64,000 nucleotides of DNA from Alphaproteobacteria bacterium. GTDB taxonomy: Bacteria; Pseudomonadota; Alphaproteobacteria; RF32; CAG-239. Within the stretch, counting starts at the first letter, position 1. Each line of letters opens with the position of its first letter. Positions 1 through 14,032 of this stretch are shown piece after piece. The DNA lies in contig SUUZ01000003.1 of the NCBI GenBank assembly GCA_015062235.1, forward strand, positions 30,736 through 94,735, read 5' to 3'. The position numbers and the translations under genes are program-made. The notes under the pieces are model-generated. The model ran no database searches. It worked only from the letters and a program-made list of their open reading frames with translations, and was not told where the DNA came from.

Positions 1-1708
1 TTGCTGAACCAAAATATTTTAATAAATCAGCTTTACGCTTTAAACCTATTCCCTCCACCTCATCAATAGATGATTTATATATTGATTTTGCTCTTTTTCT
101 TCGATGAGTACCTATCGCAAACCGATGTGCTTCATCTCGCAAATTTTGCAAATAAAACGCCAAAGAAGAACGATATTCAAGCTCAAAACTATCCTTATCC
201 TTCATATGATAGAATTCTTTACCAGCATTCCTTTCTGGCCCCTTAGAAATTGCAATAAATTCTATTCCTTCTAAATCATAACCAGATAAAGCCTTCAATA
301 CAGCATTAAGTTGCCCACGACCTCCATCTATTAATACAACATCTGGTTTATTATCTATGGTAAGCTTATCAAATCTTCGACGTAAAACTTCCTTCATCAT
401 TGCAAAATCATCATGTGTATTTGCAGTATATTTTATATTGAAAGTGCGATAACTTTTTTTATCAAAACCATCAGGGGTGGCGACAATCATTGCTCCTATT
501 GCATAACTTCCTTGATTATGGGAATTATCATAAACTTCTATTCTATTAGGAACTTTAACTAACCCAAATTTATCCTTAAAATCTTGCAAATTATTTTTAA
601 CAGAACCATCCATAGCTATTTTACGCCTAATAGCATCAACAGCATTGTTTTTAGCAAATTGAATTAATTTATATTTATTTCCATTTTTAGGATGCACAAC
701 TCTAGTATTTAAAGCCCGTTGCCAAAATTCAAAATCTATCTTTTCATCAACTAAAACCTCTTTTGCTGGTTGATGATTAGTATAAAATTCACTTAAAAAA
801 GCTTCTAATACATCTTTTTTATCAGCATCTTGTGTTTGAGATGGGAAATAAACTGCATTACCACAATTTTGCCCTGAACGAATAAAAAAAACTTCTACCG
901 CAAATATATTTCTCTCTAAAGCCACCCCTATAACATCTGTGCTTACTAAACCTGAATATTCAACATTTTGCCTTGATTGAATTACACTCAAAGATCTAAT
1001 CCTATCTCTAATAGCCAAAGCTGTTTCAAAATCTAGTTTTTTACTAGCCTCCTCCATTGCATGTGATAAATCTTTTTGAATATCTGTATTCTTTCCTTCC
1101 AAAAAATCAATCGCTTTACAAACATTTTTTTTATATTCGTCTTTACTAATCTTATTAACACACGGAGCCGAACATCTTTTTATTTGATACATTAAACAAG
1201 GTCTTTGTCGATTTTTAAAAGAAACATCACGACAGGAACGTAATAAAAAAACTTTTTGTAGCGTATCTACTACAGCATTAACAGACATCACGCTAGCAAA
1301 TGGTCCAAAATAACGATTTTTATCTTTTTTGACTCCTCTATATTTTGACAATCGAGGAAAGTCAGCTTCAATATCAATCATCAAAAAAGGGAAAGTTTTA
1401 TCATCTTTTAACAATATATTATACTTAGGAGTAAATTGTTTAATAAGTTCATTTTCAACTAACAAAGCCCTTGCTTCATTTTCTACAACAACAAATTCCA
1501 TTTTAGCAATACGCGATACCATTTGCTGCAAACGCTTTGGTAATTTATTAATATGAGAATATGATATAATTCTTTTTCTGATATTTCTAGCCTTACCTAC
1601 ATACAGAACAACACCATCTTTATCTATCATTCTATAGACGCCTGGCTTTTCTGGTGCAATTTTTATATAGCTTTTTAAATTATTCAGACCTTCTTTTATA
1701 TCAAACAA
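1..1708 (-). CDS. uvrC: UvrABC system protein C, excinuclease subunit (3' end beyond window)
   Basis: Nucleotide excision repair: UvrC makes the 3' and 5' incisions beside a lesion bound by UvrB. The frame is open from a TTG start at 1708 to the window edge, so about 569 residues are seen and the C-terminus is missing. I read an N-terminal GIY-YIG nuclease domain (GVY near residue 23, YVGKA near 36), a UVR motif (AMEEASKKLDFETALAIRDR) for UvrB contact, the RNase H-like C-terminal nuclease (EVYDNSHNQG; VLIDGGRGQL) and the start of the helix-hairpin-helix region (VEGIGLKRK). An AAGGAG ribosome site lies six bases before TTG, and an in-frame TAG just upstream excludes a longer start. The domain order matches the family. 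Confidence 0.96.
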   Translation of the reverse strand, partial: MFDIKEGLNNLKSYIKIAPEKPGVYRMIDKDGVVLYVGKARNIRKRIISYSHINKLPKRLQQMVSRIAKMEFVVVENEARALLVENELIKQFTPKYNILLKDDKTFPFLMIDIEADFPRLSKYRGVKKDKNRYFGPFASVMSVNAVVDTLQKVFLLRSCRDVSFKNRQRPCLMYQIKRCSAPCVNKISKDEYKKNVCKAIDFLEGKNTDIQKDLSHAMEEASKKLDFETALAIRDRIRSLSVIQSRQNVEYSGLVSTDVIGVALERNIFAVEVFFIRSGQNCGNAVYFPSQTQDADKKDVLEAFLSEFYTNHQPAKEVLVDEKIDFEFWQRALNTRVVHPKNGNKYKLIQFAKNNAVDAIRRKIAMDGSVKNNLQDFKDKFGLVKVPNRIEVYDNSHNQGSYAIGAMIVATPDGFDKKSYRTFNIKYTANTHDDFAMMKEVLRRRFDKLTIDNKPDVVLIDGGRGQLNAVLKALSGYDLEGIEFIAISKGPERNAGKEFYHMKDKDSFELEYRSSLAFYLQNLRDEAHRFAIGTHRRKRAKSIYKSSIDEVEGIGLKRKADLLKYFGSA

Positions 1709-1796
1709 AATCTACTCCTTTAATTTCATTAGATATATATTAACTATATCAAGCAAATTTTCAACCATTTAAAAACGCGAATACCACCCGCGAACG

Positions 1797-1988
1797 CTAA
1801 TCATCGTCTAGGTGGTATTCAAACTTGTCTTCACTAGCACTCATAAACTCATCAAAAGTGCGATAAGGGAATTTCTTTTTTAACTTCTTACAAAACCTTT
1901 TAAATAAGAAGTAAACACTCAATAATAGGGCTGACAACAACATAAGCCATAAATATCTCAACATATAATTAAATATTATAAGTCCCAT
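1797..1988 (-). CDS. small hypothetical single-pass membrane protein
   Basis: A 63-residue protein with one hydrophobic segment (about residues 10-30, YLWLMLLSALLLSVYFLF), a following basic patch (KRFCKKLKKKF) and an acidic tail ending in DDD. By the positive-inside rule the tail should be cytoplasmic. No family recognised. The ribosome site is weak (AGAG before ATG), and a second ATG at residue 9 is possible. It overlaps the 3' end of another tiny membrane ORF by 20 bases, which suggests translational coupling. It lies between uvrC and the exchanger gene on the same strand. Confidence 0.5.
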   Translation of the reverse strand: MGLIIFNYMLRYLWLMLLSALLLSVYFLFKRFCKKLKKKFPYRTFDEFMSASEDKFEYHLDDD

Positions 1989-2115
1989 ACTTTGCTCTAT
2001 ATTCTTGACGATACATATTGAGCTTCCTTTTTAATCTTCTATTTTGTACCCAAAGGAACAAAACAATTACCAACAACACTACTATTGCTGATAACAATAT
2101 ACACTCTTTTAGCAT
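1969..2115 (-). CDS. very small hypothetical membrane protein (48 aa)
   Basis: An ATG at 2115 opens a 48-codon frame ending at TAA (1969-1971). The product has a hydrophobic N-terminal segment (ILLSAIVVLLVIVLFLWV, about residues 6-23) followed by a strongly basic stretch (QNRRLKRKLNMYRQEYRAK), typical of a small N-out/C-in membrane anchor. Its 3' end overlaps the start of the 63-aa membrane ORF. There is no clear Shine-Dalgarno sequence. No family recognised. The hydrophobic-then-basic pattern and the overlap make it more plausible than chance, but it remains unproven. Confidence 0.4.
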   Translation of the reverse strand: MLKECILLSAIVVLLVIVLFLWVQNRRLKRKLNMYRQEYRAKYGTYNI

Positions 2116-2238
2116 ACCATATAATTTTTAAGTTATTTTATTCATAATTATTAAAGTTTTTTCATAGTACACATCATGTAAATAAAAAGCAATAAAAATA
2201 TCCTGTTTATATCATAAACAGGATATTTTTACCAGAAA

Positions 2239-3201
2239 TTACATCATAAACCATTCGCCTATACTAATAAGATACAGTCCATAAAGATATGCCATATAAC
2301 ACCCTAACATAAATAACGCTTCCCAACGAATTATTTTATTTTTAAACATCATAATCGGTAACAACATAAATGACGCAAATAACATTACCCAAATATCAAA
2401 CACCACAAATTGTGCAGATACATCTACCGTCCCCATCGAAACAATTGTTCCAACAATAAATACAATATTCCAAATATTTGCTCCAATAACATTACCCAAA
2501 GCAATATCATTTTGCTTTCTATATGCAGCAACGCAACTTGTTGCCAATTCTGGAATAGAGGTTGCAACAGCTAATATTGTAACACCTATAATTTCTTCAG
2601 ATACACCAACACCCTTCGCTATGGCAACTGCTCCCTGTAATAAAAAATCTGTTCCAAAAGCCACTGCAACAACACCTACAATCAAAGCCAACAATATTAC
2701 CCACCAGTTCTTACCAACAAACTGCTTCGGTATTTTATCACCTTTGTGTGAATCATGATGAGCATTGTACAAATTATAAAAAATAAACCAAAACAAAAAT
2801 AGTAACAAAACCCAACCATTCCATCGAGGAAGAATACCCCTTGTACTAAAAAACGCAAAAAATAACGTCGTTACAGCCAAAAAAGAAAAATCTCTATAAA
2901 ACACTTTAGGCTTACATTTTATTGGATTAATCAGAGCTGAAACCGCTAGAACCAATAAAATATTGGCAATATTAGAACCTATAATATTACCCAGTGCCAT
3001 ACCAGCATTTCCATTCATCGTTGATTTAACACTAACCATAAATTCTGGCAATGTTGTACCCAAAGCAACAACTGTCAACCCCACAATAAGAGTCGGTATC
3101 CTCAATCTACTAGCTGCAGCTACAGATCCCAACACCAAACATTCAGCTCCACCAACTAGCAATAAAAAACCTATTAATGTAAAAAAACAAGCCATAAACA
3201 T
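2239..3201 (-). CDS. calcium/sodium antiporter family protein (CaCA, YrbG-like)
   Basis: Inner-membrane cation exchanger of the CaCA family, expected to export Ca2+ or a related cation against Na+ or H+. About 320 residues, almost entirely hydrophobic (about ten helices), with the two inverted alpha-repeats: the first carries PEFMVSVKS and GNIIGSNIANILLVL, the second SIPELATSCVA and GNVIGANIWNIVFIVG. The conserved acidic residues (PE) and the G-S/A-N motifs needed for ion binding are present in both halves. The frame can begin at 3225, but an AAAAGGA ribosome site eight bases before the ATG at 3201 supports the shorter start. Substrate is not fixed by sequence alone. Confidence 0.9.
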   Translation of the reverse strand: MFMACFFTLIGFLLLVGGAECLVLGSVAAASRLRIPTLIVGLTVVALGTTLPEFMVSVKSTMNGNAGMALGNIIGSNIANILLVLAVSALINPIKCKPKVFYRDFSFLAVTTLFFAFFSTRGILPRWNGWVLLLFLFWFIFYNLYNAHHDSHKGDKIPKQFVGKNWWVILLALIVGVVAVAFGTDFLLQGAVAIAKGVGVSEEIIGVTILAVATSIPELATSCVAAYRKQNDIALGNVIGANIWNIVFIVGTIVSMGTVDVSAQFVVFDIWVMLFASFMLLPIMMFKNKIIRWEALFMLGCYMAYLYGLYLISIGEWFMM

Positions 3202-3297
3202 GCTCAAAATCCTTTTCCTCAACAAACACCATACTTAATAGTAAACATAAAAAAACTAAAAAACAAATTTTTCTTTTATTTACCCTCACATTTACAA

Positions 3298-3330
3298 AAA
3301 TGGTGTCTAACCATAAGCTAGACACCATTT
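3298..3330 (-). terminator. Rho-independent terminator after rpoC
   Basis: Nine-base perfect stem tggtgtcta (3301-3309) / tagacacca (3319-3327), extended by three A-T pairs, loop of nine bases. Read on the minus strand it is followed by a T-run and lies just beyond the rpoC stop, so it should end the rpoBC transcript. Confidence 0.85.
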
Positions 3331-3350
3331 AACTTGACTATTCCTCTACA

Positions 3351-7502
<4,152 letters not shown>

Positions 7503-7516
7503 CTAACTCCTTTACC

Positions 7517-10500
7517 TTAAATTTCTTCGCTCAAAAGTTCGACATTCAAACACAAAGACTTAATTTCCTTCGTCAACACATTAAATGACTCTGGAATACC
7601 TGATTCAAATGTATCTTCACCTCTTACGATTGCCTCATAAACCTTAGTACGACCATTAACATCATCAGACTTAACCGTTAACATTTCTTGCAAGGTATAA
7701 GCGGCACCATAAGCTTGCAAAGCCCAAACTTCCATTTCACCGAAACGTTGACCACCGAATTGAGCCTTACCACCCAAAGGTTGTTGAGTAACCAAAGAGT
7801 AAGGTCCGACCGAACGAGCGTGCATCTTTTCATCAACGATATGGTGAAGTTTAATCATATATATAATACCAACTGTAACTTTACGGTCAAATTTTTCACC
7901 TGTACGACCATCATACAAATCAATTTGTCCTGATGTCGGCAGTTCGGCCATAGACAACATTTGATTTATATCATCACCTGTTGCACCATCAAATACTGGG
8001 GTAGCCATCGGAATACCATCTTTAAGATTAGGAATCATAAGATCTAAATCTTCAGAAGTCATGTGTTCAATTTCGCGTTTATATTGTTTTTCGCCATAAA
8101 CTTCTTTTAGTTTAGCTCTCAATTCAGTCTCTTTCTTATTGCCAGCTTTAACTTGTTCCCACAATTCATTAACTTGTTGACCAAGTTTTTTAGCAGCCCA
8201 ACCTAAGTGAGTTTCAAGAATTTGTCCCACATTCATACGTGAAGGCACACCCAAAGGATTCAAAACGATATCAACAGGTGTACCATCTTCCATATACGGC
8301 ATATCTTGCAATGGCAACACTCTAGAAATAGTACCTTTATTACCATGACGTCCAGCAATTTTATCACCTGATTGAATTTTACGTTTTGTAGCAATAAATA
8401 CTTTAACCATTTTCAAAACGCCAGGCAACAAATCATCACCACGTTGTACTTTTTCAACCTTATTATCAAAGTGCTGTTGAACCTTTTCAACTCTCTTATC
8501 AAAAGCAGCCAACAACTCTTCAATATTAGCCATAACAGCTTCATCTTTAACAACAATTTTACGCCATTGCGAAGAAGGAATATTATTCAAATCGCCTTCT
8601 GCAATTGTAGCATTTTTGGCTATTGTACCCTTAGGAGCATCCACAACTTTCTGTCCTAAAAGCATTGTCTTCAAACGAGCCTCAACGTTACGACGAATAA
8701 TTGCAATCTCATCATCACGATCTTTTGCTAATTGTGAAATTTCTTGCTGTTCAATAGACAAAGCGCGTTCATCTTTTTCAACACCACGTCTTGAGAACAC
8801 ATGAACATCGACTACAATACCTTCAATGCCAGGTTGAACACGTAAAGATGTATCACGAACGTCAGATGCTTTTTCACCAAAAATTGCACGCAACAATTTC
8901 TCTTCTGGAGTAACAGGAGACTCTCCTTTTGGTGTAACTTTACCAACCAAAATATCTCCAGCCTTCACTTCTGCACCAATATAAACAATACCAGCTTCGT
9001 CCAAATTGCGCAAAGCATCTTCACCAACATTAGGAATATCACGAGTGATTTCTTCTTGACCCAATTTTGTATCACGAGCCATTACTTCAAATTCTTCAAT
9101 ATGAAGTGATGTAAATACATCATCACGTGAAATTCTCTCAGAAAGCAAAATAGCATCTTCATAGTTCAAACCATTCCAAGGCATAAACGCAACCAAAACG
9201 TTTTTACCTAAAGCAAGTTCGCCCATATCCGTGCATTGACCATCTGCCAAAATATCACCAACTTTAACTTCATCACCAACTTTAACCAAAGGAACCTGAT
9301 TAATACAGGTATTTTGATTAGAACGGCGGAACTTAGCCAAACGATAAATCTCGACACCTGCATTTACAGCATGTTCATCTTTAGAGCGAACCACAATACG
9401 GTTTGCATCAACAGAATCAACTATACCATCAGCCTTACATACCACAGTAGCACCAGAATCTTTAGCTACAACAGCTTCAACACCAGTACCAACAAGAGGT
9501 GCTTCTGAACGAAGTAGAGGAACACCTTGACGTTGCATGTTTGATCCCATCAAAGCACGGTTTGCGTCATCGTTTTCCAAAAATGGAATAAGAGCTGTTG
9601 CAACCGAAACCAACTGCTTTGGTGAAACGTCAATAAAGTTAATTTCTTCAGGTCTTGCATATTCAAATTCACCAGCTTTACGACAAGCGATTAATTCTTC
9701 AACAAAATGGCCATCTTCTTTAACTTTAGCATTAGCTTCAGCAATGATAAATTTGCCTTCTTCATTAGCTGACAAATAAACAACCTCTGAAGTAACCACA
9801 CCATCAACAACCTTACGATACGGACATTCAATAAAACCATATTTATTGATACGAGCATAAGTAGACAATGAGTTAATCAAACCAATATTTGGACCTTCAG
9901 GTGTTTCAATAGGACAAATACGACCATAATGTGTCGGATGCACGTCACGAACCTCAAAGCCTGCACGATCACGGCTCAAACCGCCAGGACCTAACGCTGA
10001 TAAACGACGTTTGTGAGTAATTTCTGACAATGGATTATTTTGATCCATAAATTGAGACAATTGTGAAGAACCAAAGAACTCTCTAATAACAGAAGCAATA
10101 GGCTTAGCATTAACCAAATCCTGCGGTTTAACATTATTTAAGTTTTCTGAAGACATTCTTTCTCTGATTGCTCTTTCCATACGAAGCAAGCCCATACGAT
10201 ACTGATTTTCCATCAATTCACCAACAGAGCGAACACGACGGTTACCCAAATGGTCAATATCATCAACTTCACCTTTGCCATCACGTAACTCAACCATACG
10301 CTTTACAATACGCAAAATATCATCTTTACGCAAAACACCATATGTATCTGGAGCATCATCAAAAGAAATATCCAATGCTGTATTAATTTTAACACGACCA
10401 ACAGATGACAAATCATACCTATCTTCATCAAAGAACAAAGCATTAAATAATGCATCAGCAGCTTCATATGTTGGAGGATCACCTGGACGCATAACACGAT

Positions 10501-11692
10501 AAATATCCAAAAGAGCTTCTTCACGACAAGAGTTTTTATCAACAGCTAAAGTGTTGCGAATATATGGACCAACATTTACGCCATCGATAAACAATGTCTT
10601 TATTTCATCAATCTTGTTTGTACTTAGCTTACCTAATAACTCTTCTGTTATTTCATCACCAGCTTCGGCCAAAACTTCACCAGTTTTAGATACAACAATA
10701 TTATTAGCCAAGAATTTACCCAAAATTTTCTCTTTTGCTAACTTATAGTAAGTCAAACCATCATCTGCCAATTTCTGTGCCGAACGAGATGTTAATTTTT
10801 TACCAGCCTCCCAAACAGTTTTACCTGTCTCGGCATTAACCAAGTCAAAATCAAATTTAACACCTTTCATACGTTGAGGCTCAAATTTTACTTTCCACTC
10901 TTTTTTAGCTAATTCATAAGTATCAACATCGTAGAAATAATGTAAAATCTCCTCTTTATCCATACCTTTAATTTCAGCAGGATCAATATGTTTGCCTTCC
11001 TTTTTCAAAGCTTCTATCTTCTCAATTGTTTCTTTAGAATATAAAGAATACAAAACAGAGGTAACAGGCAACTTACGACGGCGATCAATACGTGCATAAA
11101 CCAAATCTTTAGCGTCAAATTCAAAATCAAGCCATGAACCACGATATGGAATAATTCTCGCAGCAAACAAATATTTACCTGACGAAACTGTTTTTCCTTT
11201 ATCATGATCAAAAAATACACCTGGAGAACGATGCATTTGCGAAACAACCACACGCTCAGTACCATTAAAAATAAAAGTACCTTTTTCAGTCATAAGCGGA
11301 ATGTCGCCCATATAGACATCTTGTTCTTTAATGTCGTGGATAGATTTAGCACCTGTAGCTTCATCTGTATCCCAAACGACCAAACGCAATGTAGCTTTAA
11401 CTGGAGCAGCAAAGGTCATATCACGTTTAATACATTCATCAACGTCATATTTAGGAGTTTCAAGTTCATATTTAACAAACTCCAACTCACCATTTCCTGA
11501 AAAATCTTTAATCGGAAAAATTGACCTAAAAACTTCCTCCAAACCAAATTCGCATTTTTCAGCACCATTAGCTTGAATAAAACTATTATAAGAACCGGTT
11601 TGAACCTCAATTAAACTTGGCATATCAGCAACAGCATCGATTCTACCAAAGTTTCTTCTTACACGTCTTTTGCTCGTATAAGATTCTTTCAT
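7517..11692 (-). CDS. rpoB: DNA-directed RNA polymerase subunit beta
   Basis: Second large core subunit of RNA polymerase, about 1391 residues from the chosen start. Landmarks: N-terminal [20 protein letters not shown], the rifampicin-pocket region ([16 protein letters not shown] and [14 protein letters not shown]), [17 protein letters not shown], and the C-terminal clamp-interacting sequence ([20 protein letters not shown] and [20 protein letters not shown]). The cluster matches the wild-type, rifampicin-sensitive pattern. The frame extends upstream to 11746, but the ATG at 11692 has an AAGGA site ten bases away and aligns with the family N-terminus. Unusually, rplJ-rplL is not upstream; an outer-membrane protein gene and a long leader are. 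Confidence 0.98.
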   Translation of the reverse strand: MKESYTSKRRVRRNFGRIDAVADMPSLIEVQTGSYNSFIQANGAEKCEFGLEEVFRSIFPIKDFSGNGELEFVKYELETPKYDVDECIKRDMTFAAPVKATLRLVVWDTDEATGAKSIHDIKEQDVYMGDIPLMTEKGTFIFNGTERVVVSQMHRSPGVFFDHDKGKTVSSGKYLFAARIIPYRGSWLDFEFDAKDLVYARIDRRRKLPVTSVLYSLYSKETIEKIEALKKEGKHIDPAEIKGMDKEEILHYFYDVDTYELAKKEWKVKFEPQRMKGVKFDFDLVNAETGKTVWEAGKKLTSRSAQKLADDGLTYYKLAKEKILGKFLANNIVVSKTGEVLAEAGDEITEELLGKLSTNKIDEIKTLFIDGVNVGPYIRNTLAVDKNSCREEALLDIYRVMRPGDPPTYEAADALFNALFFDEDRYDLSSVGRVKINTALDISFDDAPDTYGVLRKDDILRIVKRMVELRDGKGEVDDIDHLGNRRVRSVGELMENQYRMGLLRMERAIRERMSSENLNNVKPQDLVNAKPIASVIREFFGSSQLSQFMDQNNPLSEITHKRRLSALGPGGLSRDRAGFEVRDVHPTHYGRICPIETPEGPNIGLINSLSTYARINKYGFIECPYRKVVDGVVTSEVVYLSANEEGKFIIAEANAKVKEDGHFVEELIACRKAGEFEYARPEEINFIDVSPKQLVSVATALIPFLENDDANRALMGSNMQRQGVPLLRSEAPLVGTGVEAVVAKDSGATVVCKADGIVDSVDANRIVVRSKDEHAVNAGVEIYRLAKFRRSNQNTCINQVPLVKVGDEVKVGDILADGQCTDMGELALGKNVLVAFMPWNGLNYEDAILLSERISRDDVFTSLHIEEFEVMARDTKLGQEEITRDIPNVGEDALRNLDEAGIVYIGAEVKAGDILVGKVTPKGESPVTPEEKLLRAIFGEKASDVRDTSLRVQPGIEGIVVDVHVFSRRGVEKDERALSIEQQEISQLAKDRDDEIAIIRRNVEARLKTMLLGQKVVDAPKGTIAKNATIAEGDLNNIPSSQWRKIVVKDEAVMANIEELLAAFDKRVEKVQQHFDNKVEKVQRGDDLLPGVLKMVKVFIATKRKIQSGDKIAGRHGNKGTISRVLPLQDMPYMEDGTPVDIVLNPLGVPSRMNVGQILETHLGWAAKKLGQQVNELWEQVKAGNKKETELRAKLKEVYGEKQYKREIEHMTSEDLDLMIPNLKDGIPMATPVFDGATGDDINQMLSMAELPTSGQIDLYDGRTGEKFDRKVTVGIIYMIKLHHIVDEKMHARSVGPYSLVTQQPLGGKAQFGGQRFGEMEVWALQAYGAAYTLQEMLTVKSDDVNGRTKVYEAIVRGEDTFESGIPESFNVLTKEIKSLCLNVELLSEEI

Positions 11693-11793
11693 CTTACTAT
11701 AATCCTTCATCGTTAAATTCTGCGACAATACCATTGGACATGCCAAAACCCGACCGCAGAAGGTTATACACTAGTATTCAATTTCAAATAAAA

Positions 11794-11828
11794 CCGCCAC
11801 ACCATAAGATTTGGGATCCCCTTGGCGG
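11794..11828 (-). promoter_or_regulatory. terminator-like hairpin in the rpoB leader
   Basis: On the minus strand a CCGCCA...TGGCGG stem (11823-11828 with 11794-11799) encloses a 23-base loop that contains its own GGGATCCC palindrome, and is followed by TTTTATTT. It lies about 100 bases before the rpoB start, where an attenuator would sit. It could also terminate the upstream outer-membrane protein transcript, though a stronger terminator for that gene is at 11997. Inference only. Confidence 0.4.
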
Positions 11829-11840
11829 AAAGTCTAAAAT

Positions 11841-11854
11841 AATTGCATGCAATT
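11841..11854. promoter_or_regulatory. 14-bp perfect palindrome upstream of rpoB
   Basis: aattgcatgcaatt reads identically on both strands and directly abuts a second, 17-bp palindrome. On the minus strand a GTGACA hexamer precedes it with 17 bases to a weak TTAGAC -10-like hexamer, so it may lie in the spacer of the rpoBC promoter. A protein-binding site is plausible; the binder is unknown. Confidence 0.4.
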
Positions 11855-11871
11855 TGTCACGATTCGTGACA
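11855..11871. promoter_or_regulatory. 17-bp perfect palindrome upstream of rpoB
   Basis: TGTCACGA and its reverse complement TCGTGACA flank a single central T. Perfect eight-base arms with a one-base centre are typical of a homodimeric repressor or activator operator. It overlaps the candidate -35 hexamer of rpoBC. The binding protein cannot be named from the sequence. Confidence 0.45.
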
Positions 11872-11996
11872 TATAATTCGGGCGCATAATGACTCGTTTT
11901 TTTTATTCTTGCAAGCAAAAAATATTCTAAAATTTTCTTTTTAAATCCTTAGCCAGACTCACTTTGAATCAAATCAAGTTGTTAAACATTTATAAA

Positions 11997-12024
11997 AAAA
12001 GCTTTCTTCAACAGAAAGCTTTTC
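11997..12024 (-). terminator. terminator of the outer-membrane protein gene
   Basis: Stem aaaagctttct / agaaagctttt with a five-base loop, followed on the minus strand by a T-run. It sits just after the stop at 12033. Confidence 0.8.
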
Positions 12025-12032
12025 AAACCTAG

Positions 12033-12845
12033 TTAAAACAAAATCTTAAATCTTGCCTCTGCTGTATAGCTATAATCTATATCAGGACTTTCTGAACCAA
12101 CTAAACGATAATCAAGCAAGCCACCGATTGTCATCGTATCATTAATAAAATAATCTGCTGCCCCTTGCGCTGACAAAGTGTGGTCTTTGTTATTATTTGT
12201 CTCAAAACCATACTTTAAAGCTGCATCAAATGAAAAACCATCTTCAAGCTTATGTACGCCAGCAACTGCGGTATAGTAAAAATCACGATCACAATCATCC
12301 AAAACACCATCAATTCCAACGCCACCATACGGCATCAAACCATCTTCCATTTCATAACCGACTTTAATATCGCCTCTAACTTCTTTATGCCAACGAGTAT
12401 TACCATATTTTTCTCTAATTTTTTCTTTAGCCTTACCACTCCTACCATACCAACTTCTAGGATTATATGTATAATATGAAGCTCCAAGCTGCATAACAAC
12501 CCCATTTGCCGAACGCAAGTTCGTTTTAACCCCTAATTCATAATCAAGATTAAGGTCATTATTATAATCTTCATTCGTCAAATATTCAAAATTGAAACGA
12601 TTCCCAATGCTTGCCATCAAAGCATTTTCCATTCCAAATCCAACTAGCAAAGTTTCTCGCAAAATAAAATCTTCTTTTGCTCCAGCATCATCAAAATTAG
12701 TACGATTATAAGCCAATGATGTCGTAGATAAATTTTCCATTTCACTTGGTAAATAAAACGGAGATGCAATATCTTCCACAGCTTTCACATTTGTTGGCAA
12801 CATTGCTGCAACAACCAAACAAGGCAATACTTTTTCTAGTTTCAT
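12033..12845 (-). CDS. putative outer-membrane beta-barrel protein
   Basis: About 270 residues with a Sec signal peptide (MKLEKVLPCLVVAAMLPTNVKA, cleavage after VKA) and a mature part built of alternating polar/hydrophobic segments rich in Gly, Asn, Asp and aromatic residues (for example VGYEMEDGLMPYGGVGIDG; YTAVAGVHKLEDG). It ends in an aromatic C-terminal strand (TAEARFKILF), the usual signal for BAM-assisted insertion. No named family is recognised. The chosen ATG has GAGGAG seven bases upstream; the frame could start five codons earlier. It is transcribed alone between rpoB and mtaB and has its own terminator. Confidence 0.7.
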   Translation of the reverse strand: MKLEKVLPCLVVAAMLPTNVKAVEDIASPFYLPSEMENLSTTSLAYNRTNFDDAGAKEDFILRETLLVGFGMENALMASIGNRFNFEYLTNEDYNNDLNLDYELGVKTNLRSANGVVMQLGASYYTYNPRSWYGRSGKAKEKIREKYGNTRWHKEVRGDIKVGYEMEDGLMPYGGVGIDGVLDDCDRDFYYTAVAGVHKLEDGFSFDAALKYGFETNNNKDHTLSAQGAADYFINDTMTIGGLLDYRLVGSESPDIDYSYTAEARFKILF

Positions 12846-12988
12846 TAAATTACTCCTCACTTACAATTTTTATTTTACCCCATTATGGCAAGCAAATATT
12901 AATAAATTTATAATCACAATTTTTATACTTGCTAACTATAGTGTTTACCATTATATTGACATAGCAGATAAAATTTGAAGAAACGAAA

Positions 12989-14032
12989 ATGACAAAAGTA
13001 ATAACTTTAGGTTGCCGTATAAACGCTTATGAATCAGAGGTCATAAAAGAAAAACTCTCTCATTTAAATGACGTCATTGTAATTAATACTTGTGCTGTAA
13101 CGGGAGAAGCCGAACGTCAATGTCGCCAAACAATACGCAAACTTGCAAAAGAAAACCCTAGTGCAAAAATTGTTGTAACAGGATGTGCTGCCCAAATTGC
13201 TCCACAAAAATTCGCCGAGATGCCTGAAGTCGATTTAATACTTGGCAATAAAGAAAAAACAGAAATTGATAAAATAATATCTCAACCCCTAGAAGAAAAA
13301 ACTATCGTAGGAGATATTTTTGATTATAGCGGTTATGACAATTTCTTAATCACAGGTTTTGAAGGACGACACAAAGCATTTGTTCAAATTCAACAAGGAT
13401 GTAATCATCGTTGTACATACTGTATAGTTCCCTATGCTAGAGGTAACAACCGTTCTATTTCTCAAGATGAAATTATTAAACAAATCTATCAGCTTTTATC
13501 TAAAGGATTTAACGAAATTTGTTTAACTGGTGTAGATGCATGCTCATATCAACCATCTTTTAGCAATTTAGTACAAAACATTTTAGAACAAATTCCTGAG
13601 CTTCCTTCTTTACAATTTGGCTCTCTTGACCCTGCCGCTATTGATGATACCTTTATTAATCTCATAGGAAAATACCCAAATATTACACCTCATTTCCATT
13701 TTTCTATCCAATCTGGTGATAACCTGATTTTAAAAAGAATGAAACGTCGCCATTCACGCGAAGATGTAATAAATTTATGCAAAAAAATACGCAATATACG
13801 TCCCGAAGCAACTTTTGGAGCTGATTTTATATGTGGTTTTCCTACCGAAACATTAGAACAATTTAATAATACTATAAAACTAGTTCACGAAGCTAATATA
13901 ACTAAACTTCACGTTTTTCCATATTCAGAACGCCCTGGTACACCTGCAGCGTTAATGCCACAAATTCCTGTTGAAGAAAGACGACGCAGAGCAAACTTAT
14001 TACGCCAAGAAGGAGAAAAAGATAATGGCTAA
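12989..14032 (+). CDS. mtaB: tRNA t6A37 methylthiotransferase MtaB (C-terminally short)
   Basis: Radical-SAM methylthiotransferase that converts t6A37 to ms2t6A37 in tRNAs reading ANN codons. The N-terminal methylthiotransferase domain has its three cluster cysteines (LGCRINAYESE at C9, NTCAVTGEAE at C35, VTGCAAQ at C66). The radical-SAM motif CNHRCTYC gives C138, C142 and C145, and a HVFPYSERPGTPAA segment closes the barrel. At 347 residues it is clearly shorter than usual (about 410-430): it stops soon after that segment and lacks the C-terminal TRAM-like RNA-binding domain. Its stop overlaps the ftsY start by eight bases, so the two genes form a translationally coupled pair. Confidence 0.9.
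   Translation: MTKVITLGCRINAYESEVIKEKLSHLNDVIVINTCAVTGEAERQCRQTIRKLAKENPSAKIVVTGCAAQIAPQKFAEMPEVDLILGNKEKTEIDKIISQPLEEKTIVGDIFDYSGYDNFLITGFEGRHKAFVQIQQGCNHRCTYCIVPYARGNNRSISQDEIIKQIYQLLSKGFNEICLTGVDACSYQPSFSNLVQNILEQIPELPSLQFGSLDPAAIDDTFINLIGKYPNITPHFHFSIQSGDNLILKRMKRRHSREDVINLCKKIRNIRPEATFGADFICGFPTETLEQFNNTIKLVHEANITKLHVFPYSERPGTPAALMPQIPVEERRRRANLLRQEGEKDNG

Noticed and set aside
3143..3328. 61-aa open frame on the minus strand upstream of the exchanger gene
   Set aside because: It overlaps the rpoC terminator and the exchanger start in another frame, with no ribosome site.
10168..10386. His/Tyr-rich 72-aa plus-strand frame
   Set aside because: Antisense shadow inside conserved rpoB sequence; composition arises from the opposite frame.
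11617..11889. 90-aa plus-strand frame over the rpoB start and leader
   Set aside because: Antisense shadow of rpoB with no ribosome site; the palindromes and hairpin explain the region better.
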